A stretch of 61,986 nt of DNA, taken from Lachnospiraceae bacterium UBA6987 (lineage in GTDB: Bacteria; Bacillota; Clostridia; Lachnospirales; Lachnospiraceae). Shown piece by piece: positions 1 through 8,032 of the stretch. Numbering within the stretch: the stretch's first letter is position 1; every line of letters starts with the position of its first letter. The notes under the pieces were generated by a model. The model saw nothing but the letters and a program-made list of their open reading frames with translations. It was not told the origin of the DNA and did not search any database. The stretch is taken from the NCBI GenBank assembly GCA_002449955.1, contig DJYD01000019.1:1-61986 (forward strand), in the 5' to 3' direction. The position numbers and the translations under genes were made by a program.

Positions 1-193
1 AAAAGGCGCCCTTGCCGAAATCCTTCATCAGCTCATCCTGTCCGACTACGGTTTCCATATCCTCGGGCAGGTAGGTCAGCATGTCATAATTGATTCTTGT
101 ATTCACCATTCCGAATACGGACGGAATGAGCAGCAGCAGTGCAAGCACCAGGATCGGCACTCGAAGCTGTACAATCTTTTTGGATAGACGCAT
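1..193 (-). CDS. MMPL/RND-type membrane exporter, N-terminal part (cut by window edge)
   Basis: Only the first 64 codons are visible. They start at the ATG at 193 and run off the left edge. The protein begins MRLSKKIVQLRVPILVLALL, a short basic stretch followed by one membrane segment (about residues 10-30). An extracytoplasmic stretch follows with INYDMLTYLPEDMETV. An N-terminal helix followed by a N-Y-D-M-x-x-Y-L-P motif is typical of MMPL (RND-superfamily) lipid or drug exporters of Clostridia. Such exporters often sit next to a TetR repressor, as here. The gene lies downstream of the TetR gene, separated by a strong terminator, so it may have its own promoter or be read through. Family assignment rests on a short fragment and is moderate. 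Confidence 0.55.
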   Translation of the reverse strand, partial: MRLSKKIVQLRVPILVLALLLLIPSVFGMVNTRINYDMLTYLPEDMETVVGQDELMKDFGKGAF

Positions 194-274
194 GGATGAT
201 CTGCTCTCCTTATTCAAAGTCAGCTGTTTTCAACAGCGTTCATACCATACACCCTCCCCGCGCAAAGCCAAACA

Positions 275-323
275 GGCAAAAACAGTCTCGTGTCTGAATT
301 TCAGACACGAGACTGTTTTTGCC
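275..323. terminator. Perfect 49-nt palindrome, bidirectional terminator
   Basis: Arms 275-298 and 300-323 are exact reverse complements. The stem core is flanked by A5 on the left and T5 on the right, so it can act as a Rho-independent terminator in both directions. It lies 12 bp beyond the stop of the TetR gene. Confidence 0.85.
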
Positions 324-334
324 CACCAGATCGT

Positions 335-898
335 TTATTCCATGGGTTCCATCGTCAAACCCTGCTGCTTCATCGCCGGCTCGATCATCAGCTGAAACAT
401 GCGGCGAAAATCCTCGAGAATGTCATAGGTCATGCCGCTTTCCAGCCATCGGGTTACGGCGCCGTAGCACACATAAGCGTTGAAATGGATGATTGCCTGG
501 CGGTCGTCCTCCGAAAGCGGTGTCTTTGCCAGGATCGAATTGACATAGCCTATACTGACGGATTCACAGTTCTTCATCAGATAGCGGTCGAAGATATCCC
601 GGTTGACCGAGTTGTATACGTGATAAGCCGCCCGTTTGTGCTCGTGGAAAAAGGAAAGCGCTTCCGTCAAGCTCTCCTCCATGGAAGAGAAAGAGTTCTG
701 CTCCCGTATAAAGCGGCCGATCTCCTCATCGATAACCTCTTCCACCAGAGAAGGAAGATCCGCATAATGATAGTAAAAGGAATTCCGATTAATGCCGCAT
801 TCCTTCACGATTTCTTTCACTGTGATCTGATTATATGGCTGCTCTTCCAGCAGCCGCAGGAATGTCGTTTTGATTTCCCTCTTCATGAGATCTGCCAT
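335..898 (-). CDS. TetR/AcrR family transcriptional regulator
   Basis: This is a 187-residue repressor-type protein. Residues 1-50 form the TetR helix-turn-helix, with ITVKEIVKECGINRNSFYYH as recognition region. The remainder is an all-helical ligand/dimer domain of the DhaS-like type with a Tyr/Trp-rich C-terminal half. It is the third gene of the run response regulator, kinase, TetR (21 bp after the kinase stop) and ends at a strong terminator. The MMPL-type exporter directly downstream is the most likely target, by analogy with common TetR/MMPL pairs. The ligand is unknown. M1 is used as the start; M5 is an alternative. Confidence 0.85.
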   Translation of the reverse strand: MADLMKREIKTTFLRLLEEQPYNQITVKEIVKECGINRNSFYYHYADLPSLVEEVIDEEIGRFIREQNSFSSMEESLTEALSFFHEHKRAAYHVYNSVNRDIFDRYLMKNCESVSIGYVNSILAKTPLSEDDRQAIIHFNAYVCYGAVTRWLESGMTYDILEDFRRMFQLMIEPAMKQQGLTMEPME

Positions 899-919
899 AG
901 AAGGCCTCCGATCGTTTTA

Positions 920-2215
920 TTATCTCACCGGCAGGGTAACGTCAAAGCTGATCCTGCCGTCCTTACAGAAAGCGCGGATATTTCCTCCGTGCTGCTCTGT
1001 CACAGCCTTTGCGATCGCAAGCCCCAGGCCATAATGATTGCTCTCACTGTTTCTGGCCTCATCGACCCGGTAGAAGCGGTCAAAGAGATGCTGCAGTTTT
1101 TCCGGGGGGATTGCGTCCCCTTCGTTGCTTACCGCCAGGACCGCAGAATGAGACTGTTTCTTTAACGTGATCCCGATTTCCTTGCCTGTCGAATGTCTGA
1201 GTGCATTGTCTATCAGGATCGATACCAGCTGCGAAAGCTGCGTGCTGCTGCCGCTCAACGCAATGCCTTCTTCAATCTCACTGTTCAGGATCTTCCCCTT
1301 CTCAAAGGCCAGGCTGTCAAAAGCCAGCACTTCACCGGTCACTATACGGGAAAGATCGATCGTTTCCTGCGGAAGCTCCGCACTCTCCGCGCGGGAAAGA
1401 TCAAGAAGCTGCTTCACTAACTCGCCCATGCGGTCGTTTTCGTAGCGGATGTTGGCAAGCCACTCGTTATCGCCAAGCTCCCGCGAAAGCATCTCCGCAT
1501 TGGCGCCGATCACCGAGACCGGTGTCTTCAGCTCATGGCTTGCATCGGACACAAACTGTTTCTGTTTCCGGTCATTTTCCTCGAGCGGTCCGATGATCCT
1601 GCCCGCCAGCCAGAGCGAAAGGAAAAACAGAAAAGCCATAGCCCCAGCGCCCACAAACAGCACGTTGCGCAGCAGTGTCCGCATCCCGCTCTCCACCACC
1701 GTATTATCCAAGAAAACGACCAGTTCATAAGAACCCTGAGGGGTACCTTTCCGTGTCTTCAAATAGTTGAGGGCACCACGCTTTCCGTAGCTGTCTTCAC
1801 TGTCCAGCACGTCCTTAGCCATACGGATCAGTTCTTCTTCGCTGTAAATTTCCTTGTCATTTTCGATCGCGAGCACGCTGCCGTCCTCCGCAAAAGCCAC
1901 GGTATAAAACGTGAGCAAGTCGTCATCGTACGGCGGTTTCAGCTGCTGATCACCGCGTTCCCCGCCCGGTCTCCCGCCGCCGGGGAGTTCAGACCACTCG
2001 TCATCGTCCTCGTCATCGTCTTCGACATCATCCGCATCATCCTCCGGTTTTTGTCCCAGCCGATAGAAAGCGGCATGCTGGTACAGCATTTCCCTGTTGC
2101 TTCGCTGCAGATCCTGATAACTGGCAAGGAGCATCACAAAGATTGTCAGGCCAAACAGCAGGGCTACCGCCCCCATGATCGAGAAGACGATCTTTCTTCT
2201 GGACTTTTTAAACAT
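920..2215 (-). CDS. Sensor histidine kinase, two membrane segments
   Basis: A 431-residue membrane kinase. Segment 1 is about residues 9-31. An extracytoplasmic sensor follows (32-183), containing a striking acidic run at 60-73 made almost only of Asp and Glu, then a Gly/Arg-rich stretch. Segment 2 is about 184-206. The HisKA box is SDASHELKTPVSVIG with the phospho-accepting histidine at 227. The ATPase domain shows N-box LIDNALRH and G2-box YGLGLAIAK, so this copy looks catalytically intact. The acidic loop could bind cations or cationic peptides (inference). It overlaps its cognate response regulator by 8 bp and is co-transcribed with it. A paralogous but degenerate kinase lies at 4344-5561, and the two share a similar sensor layout. 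Confidence 0.93.
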   Translation of the reverse strand: MFKKSRRKIVFSIMGAVALLFGLTIFVMLLASYQDLQRSNREMLYQHAAFYRLGQKPEDDADDVEDDDEDDDEWSELPGGGRPGGERGDQQLKPPYDDDLLTFYTVAFAEDGSVLAIENDKEIYSEEELIRMAKDVLDSEDSYGKRGALNYLKTRKGTPQGSYELVVFLDNTVVESGMRTLLRNVLFVGAGAMAFLFFLSLWLAGRIIGPLEENDRKQKQFVSDASHELKTPVSVIGANAEMLSRELGDNEWLANIRYENDRMGELVKQLLDLSRAESAELPQETIDLSRIVTGEVLAFDSLAFEKGKILNSEIEEGIALSGSSTQLSQLVSILIDNALRHSTGKEIGITLKKQSHSAVLAVSNEGDAIPPEKLQHLFDRFYRVDEARNSESNHYGLGLAIAKAVTEQHGGNIRAFCKDGRISFDVTLPVR

Positions 2216-2894
2216 CTTGTTCCCTCAATTCATAACCAAGTCCCCGGACCGCCTTGATCACGACGCCGGAGCCCACAAAGGCCAGCTTTTTCCGCGTAAA
2301 CGACATGTACACTTCCACGTTGTTATACTCTGCTTCGCTGTCAAAGCCCCAGATCTTGACCGCTAACTGCTCTCTGGTCATGATTTGCCCATTGCTCGCA
2401 AACATATATTCCAGAATGCGCAGTTCCTTCTCGCTGAGCCTTACGCTCTGTCCCGTCTTTTCACAGCTGAGCGTGGCTGAAGCCGTATCCAGCAGCAGAT
2501 CGCCGAAGCGCAGTCCTTCTTCCTGAAAGCCAACATTTCTGCGCCCAAGCGCTCTGATCCTCGCCAGTAATTCTCTTGTCTCGAACGGCTTTGTCAGGTA
2601 ATCGTCCGCACCGCTGTCGAGGCCGGTGATCTTGTCATCCAGCTGGCTTTTCGCCGTTAACATCAGGATAGGCGTCTTCACACCGCTTTTTCTTGCCCTG
2701 CGGGCCACTTCGAATCCGTTCATCTCCGGCATCATCACATCCAGAACAGCGATATCGTATACGCCGCTCTTTAAGGCCTCAAGAGCCGAGCCACCGTCTG
2801 CCACATGATCTGCGTCGTATTTTTCTGCTTTAAGAAGGGCCACAAGAGCAGCCGCCATACGCTTTTCGTCTTCTGCCAAAAGGATCCTCATCAT
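2208..2894 (-). CDS. OmpR-family response regulator
   Basis: A 228-residue protein. The receiver domain (1-120) has acidic pair E8/D9, phospho-acceptor D52 in VLDVMMP, and K102 in LTKPFE, all intact. The C-terminal winged helix (about 130-225) has the OmpR/PhoB signature, with RLSEKELRILEYMFASNGQI and the terminal VRGLGYEL. It partners the kinase at 920-2215. It is the only complete DNA-binding regulator in this two-component cluster and therefore the best candidate for binding the direct repeats at 7854-7872. The promoter lies just upstream (2916-2924). Confidence 0.95.
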   Translation of the reverse strand: MMRILLAEDEKRMAAALVALLKAEKYDADHVADGGSALEALKSGVYDIAVLDVMMPEMNGFEVARRARKSGVKTPILMLTAKSQLDDKITGLDSGADDYLTKPFETRELLARIRALGRRNVGFQEEGLRFGDLLLDTASATLSCEKTGQSVRLSEKELRILEYMFASNGQIMTREQLAVKIWGFDSEAEYNNVEVYMSFTRKKLAFVGSGVVIKAVRGLGYELREQDV

Positions 2895-2915
2895 TCATCA
2901 CCGCCTTATATCGGT

Positions 2916-2924
2916 ATTATAGCA
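2916..2924 (-). promoter_or_regulatory. Extended -10 promoter for the response regulator/kinase genes
   Basis: On the minus strand TGC precedes a perfect TATAAT (2921-2916). The -35 region is weak (TTTTCA at 17 bp). It is placed 22 bp upstream of the response regulator start. The same TGC-TATAAT arrangement with TTTTCA upstream precedes glgC. Confidence 0.6.
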
Positions 2925-2946
2925 GAGAATCCTCCGCTTGAAAACA

Positions 2947-3618
2947 TCACAGCTGATTCTGCGTCTCCGTATACGGAAGAACCGAGATTTCAAGGTTGCC
3001 GTTTTTCGTGCGAAGTTCGTCGATAAAGGCCTTTTCCTCTGCAGGATTCTTCATCTGGACCTTGTAGGACAGCCTGAACATGGAGCCCATACCGGTCGTC
3101 TTGACGCCTGCATTCTCCACTTTTTTCAGATAGTGGGCAAAGATTTCGTCAAAGGTCCCGTTGTATTCAAGTGATTCAGGGATCGTGATCCGAAGCAGCC
3201 TGTCCTCGGTCATATTTCTGTGTTCGAAAATGCTGATGCTGCCAAGCAGCAGGAACAGCGCGCCGAGGAACAGCAGGATGATGACGCCGTAGGCAAGATA
3301 GCCCATCCCAAAGGCAATGCCAGAGCCCATGGCCACCAGGATCGCTGCGATCTCGTCGGCACTGCCCTGTGCACTCCGGAAACGGATGAGCCCGAAAGCA
3401 CCGCCGATCGCAACACCTGCACCGATATTGCCGTTCACGAAGGTGATCACCGCCGCGACAATAAAGGGAATAATTGCAGCAACCACGAAGAAGCGTTTTG
3501 TGGAGCGGATGCGGAAGCTCATGATCCAGGCATACAGGAAACCGGAGATCAGGGCCGCAGCAGCCATCAAAAAGAACTGTGTGGGTGTTACTGTTGAAGT
3601 ATAAATCGAATCAAACAT
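2947..3618 (-). CDS. DUF4956 domain membrane protein
   Basis: A 223-residue protein. The N-terminal half holds about four membrane helices (roughly 14-33, 43-60, 63-80, 100-128) with the conserved loop GLIRFRSAQGSADE. The soluble C-terminal half (about 135-223) looks like a small alpha/beta domain. The family function is not established. DUF4956 genes are repeatedly found beside VTC-type polyphosphate polymerase domain genes, as here (16 bp spacing), so it probably works with the VTC protein, perhaps as a membrane channel or anchor (inference). It is the last gene of the operon that begins with the beta-helix lipoprotein. Confidence 0.88.
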   Translation of the reverse strand: MFDSIYTSTVTPTQFFLMAAAALISGFLYAWIMSFRIRSTKRFFVVAAIIPFIVAAVITFVNGNIGAGVAIGGAFGLIRFRSAQGSADEIAAILVAMGSGIAFGMGYLAYGVIILLFLGALFLLLGSISIFEHRNMTEDRLLRITIPESLEYNGTFDEIFAHYLKKVENAGVKTTGMGSMFRLSYKVQMKNPAEEKAFIDELRTKNGNLEISVLPYTETQNQL

Positions 3619-3634
3619 CGTATTTTCCTCTTTC

Positions 3635-4333
3635 TTAAATCGTCTGTGCTTTTACAAGCTGCTGGCGGAAGGCTTCGCCGTATTTGGAAAAGCTTCCGAT
3701 CGTGATCCTGCCGCCGGAAATGATCTCTGTCAGCCATAGCGGCATTGCCTGCTGGACCTTGATCTCCAGGATCGTCCATCCCTTCTTTAACAGGGAGGTT
3801 CCGTCCATTGATTGTGTGAGAGTCAGATCCTTCACGCGGTAGCGCGGATTCTCGTCGATCGTGAGTCTCAGATCTCCGCCCGGTTCATAGTATGCAGTGC
3901 GGTCATAGATGATCAGGCAGGACGGAACCAGGGTCTCATAATAATCCCGGAAAGCCGTGATTTCGCGGTTGATCTGACCGCCTGCGCAGATATCTCCCTC
4001 CCCGGCAAAGAACTTCGCCACAAGGGGGATCGTTGTCTCGACCCTGCGCTTGTAAACAATGCCGTAGGCCTTTCGCTTGAGTTCCAGGAAAACCGGAGAG
4101 CTCTCATTGGCGATGCCGTAGGAACGCAGCCGGATTTTCTCCTTGAACGTCGGTTTTTCCATGCTGGTCCGGATCAGCCGGTAGTTCGGGGTGTCATAAT
4201 AGAGTGAGGCAATCGAAGTTTTTCCGAATTCATCAACCTCCATATGACCTTTCAGATGTTCCCGAAAATAGGCTGTCTGCTCCGCATCTAACAGGTATTT
4301 CATTTCATACCGTTTCATTACCGTGATGGCCAT
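3635..4333 (-). CDS. VTC-type polyphosphate polymerase domain protein
   Basis: A 232-residue cytosolic protein of the CYTH/VTC tunnel-fold superfamily. Ligand residues of the tunnel are visible: RYEMKYLL at the start, YYDT, KEKIRLRSYG, VFLELKRK, YKRR, YDRTAY, LRLTID, ILEIKV and SFSKYGEA near the end. In yeast, the VTC4 tunnel polymerises ATP gamma-phosphate into polyphosphate. The bacterial homologues are assumed to do the same or to handle another polyanion. The start is at 4333 because GAGGAGG sits just upstream; a longer reading from 4381 would run through the end of the kinase gene. It lies between the degenerate kinase and DUF4956. Confidence 0.9.
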   Translation of the reverse strand: MAITVMKRYEMKYLLDAEQTAYFREHLKGHMEVDEFGKTSIASLYYDTPNYRLIRTSMEKPTFKEKIRLRSYGIANESSPVFLELKRKAYGIVYKRRVETTIPLVAKFFAGEGDICAGGQINREITAFRDYYETLVPSCLIIYDRTAYYEPGGDLRLTIDENPRYRVKDLTLTQSMDGTSLLKKGWTILEIKVQQAMPLWLTEIISGGRITIGSFSKYGEAFRQQLVKAQTI

Positions 4334-4343
4334 GACAACCTCC

Positions 4344-5561
4344 TCACAGTGCAATGCGGAGCGTAAAGATCCCCTCTGCAACCGATGCGGCCGCGCGTCC
4401 TTTGTGTGCTTTTACGATATCCTTGACATAGGCAAGTCCCATGCCGGAATCCTCTTTAGCCGCATTGTCCAGTGTTGTAAACCGGTCAAAGATCTGATCG
4501 GCCGGTCCGTCCGGAAGATCCGTGTCATTCCGGGTTTCGAGGATCACCCGGTCCTTCGTACGTTCCAGAGAGAAGGACACCCAGGAATCAGCATACTTTA
4601 GTGCATTGCGGATCAGCTCAGCTGCCAGCATTTCCATCCCGGCAGGGTCTGCCTGAATCGCGATATTCGGCTGGATATTTTTCTCCAGGGAAAGGCCTTT
4701 CAGGGCAAAGCTGCTTTCAGCGGCGCTTAATGCCTTCTCCAGGACCGCTGACAGAGAAACCTCTTCCCTCTCGCTTTCCTCCTCATACACGCCGATCTTA
4801 TCGAGCTTTCCGGTCAGCTCAAAGAGCTTGCCGAGCTGGCGGCGGACTGCGGCGGTCTGTTCATTCGGACCGCCGTCCCGTTCGATCAGCTCCAAGTTGC
4901 CGCTGATCACCGTTAACGGAATACGCAGCTCTTTATTGGCATTTTTCATGAAATTCTTCTGTTTTCTGTCCGCCTCTTCGAGGGGAGCGTAGATTTTCCT
5001 GCCGATTGCCGTGAGGACAAACCAGCTGCTGATCAGGAAGAGGACTTCACCGATCACCGAGATCATCAGGATGCGGTAGGAGGGCAGAAGCTCCCGGCCC
5101 TGATCGATCACCGTCACGTACGTCAGCCCGTTATTGCGGTAGACACGGTAGCGGTATGTGCCTCTTGTCCAGCCGGTATCTTCCTTCATGAGGCTCGCTG
5201 CCCAATCCCTTGCCTCATCCTCGGAAACCGCCGAGATCTGGTAGGCGATCGTCTGCGCCGTCTGCCCGTCCGCTGAGAACGCTACGGTAAAATAACGTAC
5301 GGACGAGCGCATCTCGGGTGAGGACGGGCCCATCGGGCCAATCCGGAAATTTCTGTCTCCGGGGGTAAAAGCCGTACCGCCCTGCGCACTCTCTCCGCGG
5401 GCAAACATCCCCTGCTGCTCTGCGAGCATCGCCGTGATTCTGTCGGCATCTTCGCTCGCCATCGTGAAATTGATCCCGTTAATGATCCCGAGCAGAAGGG
5501 TCAGGAGGACAAAAATCAGGGCTACGGCATATGCACGAAATCGTTTGATTACTTTATTCAT
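4344..5561 (-). CDS. Degenerate sensor histidine kinase (phospho-accepting His replaced by Lys)
   Basis: A 405-residue paralogue of the kinase at 920-2215, with the same layout: membrane segment about 12-33, sensor 34-160, segment about 163-186, HisKA-like helix, ATPase domain. The H-box reads NANKELRIPLTVI. The residue that should be histidine is K210 (codon at 4932-4934), so it cannot autophosphorylate in the usual way. The N-box (ELIRNALKYA) and a G2-like GMGLAYVK remain, so ATP binding may persist. It overlaps the receiver-only gene by 8 bp and is followed by the VTC gene. It may act as a pseudokinase that heterodimerises with the intact kinase (inference). Confidence 0.88.
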   Translation of the reverse strand: MNKVIKRFRAYAVALIFVLLTLLLGIINGINFTMASEDADRITAMLAEQQGMFARGESAQGGTAFTPGDRNFRIGPMGPSSPEMRSSVRYFTVAFSADGQTAQTIAYQISAVSEDEARDWAASLMKEDTGWTRGTYRYRVYRNNGLTYVTVIDQGRELLPSYRILMISVIGEVLFLISSWFVLTAIGRKIYAPLEEADRKQKNFMKNANKELRIPLTVISGNLELIERDGGPNEQTAAVRRQLGKLFELTGKLDKIGVYEEESEREEVSLSAVLEKALSAAESSFALKGLSLEKNIQPNIAIQADPAGMEMLAAELIRNALKYADSWVSFSLERTKDRVILETRNDTDLPDGPADQIFDRFTTLDNAAKEDSGMGLAYVKDIVKAHKGRAAASVAEGIFTLRIAL

Positions 5562-5967
5562 CTGTCCTCTCTCCTTTCTTTTCCTGCTTCTCCTGGCTCT
5601 CCTGCAGGGTATTCAGCGTTTCTTCTGCTTCGCGCAACATTCCTTCCGCCGCTGCGCAGATCTCCTCCGGAGTGAACGGGAAGGGCAGGAAATGTGCCGT
5701 CTGCCCATTCGCGTTCTGCCTAATACCTGTTGTCAGAATAATCAGCGGAATATTTCTTTCGTTTATCCTGTTAACTAACTGCTGATGATCCATTCGGGGA
5801 AGGTCTTCGTCAAGGATCACCAGATCGAACGATCCCGTTCCTAACAACGAGAACACCTGCGTTCCGTCAAAGGCGGTGACCGTCTCCCCGAAGCGGTCCG
5901 AGAGGATCCGCTGATAGCACGCCAACAGATCCCTGTCCGCTGCTGCCAGTAATACTTGTTTCATCAT
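5554..5967 (-). CDS. Receiver-only protein with degenerate active site
   Basis: A 137-residue stand-alone receiver with no output domain. The beta-1 acidic pair that binds Mg2+ is replaced (VLLAAADRD, Ala9/Ala10). The phospho-acceptor position D53 is kept in VILDEDLP and a Thr follows at ILTTG. The invariant Lys before Pro-Phe is replaced by Phe96 (FLPFPF). Normal phosphorylation is therefore unlikely. The C-terminal tail (about 112-137) is a charged coiled-coil-like stretch rich in Glu, Gln and Lys. It is translated just ahead of the equally degenerate kinase, with overlap, so the two form a matched pseudo two-component pair. Confidence 0.85.
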   Translation of the reverse strand: MMKQVLLAAADRDLLACYQRILSDRFGETVTAFDGTQVFSLLGTGSFDLVILDEDLPRMDHQQLVNRINERNIPLIILTTGIRQNANGQTAHFLPFPFTPEEICAAAEGMLREAEETLNTLQESQEKQEKKGERTDE

Positions 5968-6008
5968 GCCCTCTTTTCTTGTTTGCTGCGGTCTTCACGG
6001 CTGTCCCG

Positions 6009-7727
6009 TCACGAGACGGTGACATCGCTGCAGCAGATGGTCCTGCCGTAGCTTGAGGAATTGGTAAAGGTATACTCCGTGCCGCCGATCGTCACACTGT
6101 GTGTGCCTGCCTCATGCAGGGAAAGCGAATAGCTGTTTACGCCGCTTCCGGCAGTGAGCCTTCCGTAGCCCAAGATGATGATCGTGCCGCCGTTCACCTT
6201 AACCGAGCCGTCGGCGTCGATGGCTGCTGCCATTTCGCTTGCCGGGCCTCTGGTGATAACCACGCCGCCGGTCTGCAGGTAGGTACCGTTGCTGTCGATG
6301 CCGTCCACGTCGCCGTTCGGGGAGACCGTGACGTCCAGATAACCGCCGCTCACATTGATCTGCGGGGTCTCATTCCCCTTGGTGGCGTTCACGCCGTCAT
6401 CATTAGCCGCAATATAGCTGCTGCCGCCGGAGATATTGATCACGTTGGCTTCCAGGCCTTCGTAGGCACTGTCGATGTTCACGGTGCCGCCGCTGATGTT
6501 CAAAGCATAGTCCGCGTGGATGCCGTCTGCTCCGGATACGGTCTGCTGACCGCTCCAGCCGCCCTTTCCGCCGCGTCCGCCCCAGCCGGCGCCCATCTGA
6601 CCGCCTGCTGTCTTGCCTTCCGGGGAATAGACATTTAACGTGATGGTTCCGCCGGAAATATTGATGATTCCCTGACCGGTGGTGCCGTCTTCGAAAGCCG
6701 TGCCGTAATCGGCATGCAGGCCGTCATCATAGCTCTGGACGGTCAGGCTGCCTTCTGTAATATTCAGTTCATTCTGTACCTTGATGCCTTTATAGGATGT
6801 TGTGGCCGCGTCGCTGGCGGTGTAGCCGCTGTAGGATCCGGTGTAGATCGTAACCGACGGAGCCGTGCCGTCTTCTCCGACTTCCATGACAAAATTATGG
6901 GCTGCCTGGAAACCGTCTCCTGCCGCATACACAGCAACGCTGCCGCCGCTTACCGTGATGTCGCCTCTTGTGACGCCGCTCTTATTTGCATCGGTGTTCT
7001 TCGTCTTTACGCCGTCACCGTTCGTGGAAATGGCGACGACTGTTCCGCTCAGGATCGTGACGGAATCATTGCCCTTGAGCGCATTGTCGTATGCGGTCAC
7101 CTTCAGGGAAAGCTTCTGAATCTTCAGGTCCTTTGTGGTATGGATGCCGTTGTTGTAAGCGGCGTTTACGACCAGAGTCCCTGTCCCTTTGATCTTTAGG
7201 TCGCAGTCCGCATAGATCGCGCCGCCGCCCTGTGCTTCATCCTCTGCAGTCATGGCAGCCCGCTTGTCATTGATCACATTCTCTGTATCTTTCTTCGCGG
7301 AAATGTCCACACTGCCCGCAGAGACGACCCTGATCGGAGAATCTTTATCGTTATTGATCGTTGTGCCGGCCAGTTCCAGCACGACCTCATCGTCCTCACC
7401 GGCTTCCACAAGGATCTGTCCTTCCAGAAGGCCTGAGAGCGTATAGGTCCCTGCCGCCGTTATCTTGTATATATTCCCTTCCTGAGTGAAGCTTCCGTCC
7501 GCCGTCTCCAGGCTGAAGGCCTCCGTCGTCTCGCTGGCGTTCACTGCACTGTCGGTTACAGGATCCGGCGTGTCAGCCTGAGTGGCCATGGACTCTGTCC
7601 CGGATGTGCTTTCCTGTGCATTATTCTGTGCTGAACTGCCTGCTGTAGATGAGCTGCCCGCGCCGCCGCATGCAGCAAGTGATGCCGCAAGCATCATAAC
7701 TGTCAAAATTGAAAGTGCCTTTTTCAT
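6009..7727 (-). CDS. Secreted beta-helix lipoprotein (carbohydrate-binding, Cthe_2159-like)
   Basis: A 572-residue protein with a lipoprotein signal (MKKALSILTVMMLAASLAAC, lipobox LAAC). A Ser/Thr-rich linker runs to about residue 65. A long right-handed beta-helix follows, with recurring ISGGTI/VNGGTI-type turns and Asp-Gly motifs such as DGIHADY, DGLHADY and DGVNATK. This pattern matches the Cthe_2159 family of Ca2+-dependent acidic-polysaccharide-binding proteins. A Gly/Trp-rich loop lies near residue 380. The start is placed at 7727 because AGGAGG lies right before it; the GTG at 7745 is upstream of that site. It is the first gene of the operon receiver, pseudokinase, VTC, DUF4956. Such proteins commonly accompany VTC/DUF4956 genes. 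Confidence 0.88.
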   Translation of the reverse strand: MKKALSILTVMMLAASLAACGGAGSSSTAGSSAQNNAQESTSGTESMATQADTPDPVTDSAVNASETTEAFSLETADGSFTQEGNIYKITAAGTYTLSGLLEGQILVEAGEDDEVVLELAGTTINNDKDSPIRVVSAGSVDISAKKDTENVINDKRAAMTAEDEAQGGGAIYADCDLKIKGTGTLVVNAAYNNGIHTTKDLKIQKLSLKVTAYDNALKGNDSVTILSGTVVAISTNGDGVKTKNTDANKSGVTRGDITVSGGSVAVYAAGDGFQAAHNFVMEVGEDGTAPSVTIYTGSYSGYTASDAATTSYKGIKVQNELNITEGSLTVQSYDDGLHADYGTAFEDGTTGQGIINISGGTITLNVYSPEGKTAGGQMGAGWGGRGGKGGWSGQQTVSGADGIHADYALNISGGTVNIDSAYEGLEANVINISGGSSYIAANDDGVNATKGNETPQINVSGGYLDVTVSPNGDVDGIDSNGTYLQTGGVVITRGPASEMAAAIDADGSVKVNGGTIIILGYGRLTAGSGVNSYSLSLHEAGTHSVTIGGTEYTFTNSSSYGRTICCSDVTVS

Positions 7728-7838
7728 GTTGTTTCCTCCTGCCACGGCGCTTTGCCATGTCTTTATCGTCTGTCTCTCCGCTTTCGCGGACTGTGTCTAT
7801 TGCTTTGCAGGGTAGTCTTTTTCCCTGCTTATGGGGGT

Positions 7839-7872
7839 ATTATGCAGGAGGAGGATTGAAGAAAGATTGAAG
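7839..7872 (-). promoter_or_regulatory. Promoter with direct-repeat operator for the beta-helix/VTC operon
   Basis: On the minus strand CATAAT (7844-7839) is a plausible -10. Where a -35 box should be there are two exact direct repeats TTCAATC (7872-7866 and 7860-7854), 12 bp apart start to start. Direct repeats near one helical turn overlapping -35 are the usual operator form for OmpR-family activators, and such a regulator is encoded at 2208-2894. Binding is inferred. Confidence 0.5.
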
Positions 7873-7889
7873 ATTTTTCATGTACAAAA

Positions 7890-7915
7890 AAATCGAGGCC
7901 TGTGCCTCGATTTTA
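7890..7915. terminator. Bidirectional Rho-independent terminator
   Basis: An 11-bp stem AAAATCGAGGC / GCCTCGATTTT (7890-7900, 7905-7915) with a CTGT loop. It terminates the minus-strand gene at 8033-9361 before the promoter of the next operon. Confidence 0.8.
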
Positions 7916-7936
7916 GTGCTTTTTTAAGATCCCCAC

Positions 7937-8016
7937 GGCAGTGCTCCGCACTGCCTCGGGATGACAGTTAAGTGGAGCCCCTCGGAATGACATGGGCGGG
8001 GCGCCTCGGGATGACA
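7937..8016. repeat. Short hairpin plus three-copy direct repeat in the intergenic region 7728-8032
   Basis: A perfect 8-bp hairpin GGCAGTGC-TCC-GCACTGCC (7937-7955) is followed by three copies of CCTCGG(G/A)ATGACA starting at 7954, 7980 and 8004, the latter two each followed by TGGGCGGGG. Beside this, the intergenic stretch 7728-8032 holds only the promoter/operator and the terminator described separately; no gene was found in it. Confidence 0.7.
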
Positions 8017-8032
8017 TGGGCGGGGGCCTGTT

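Noticed and set aside
6099..7199. Plus-strand frames within the beta-helix lipoprotein gene
   Set aside because: They reflect the repetitive Gly/Asp codons of the beta-helix on the other strand.
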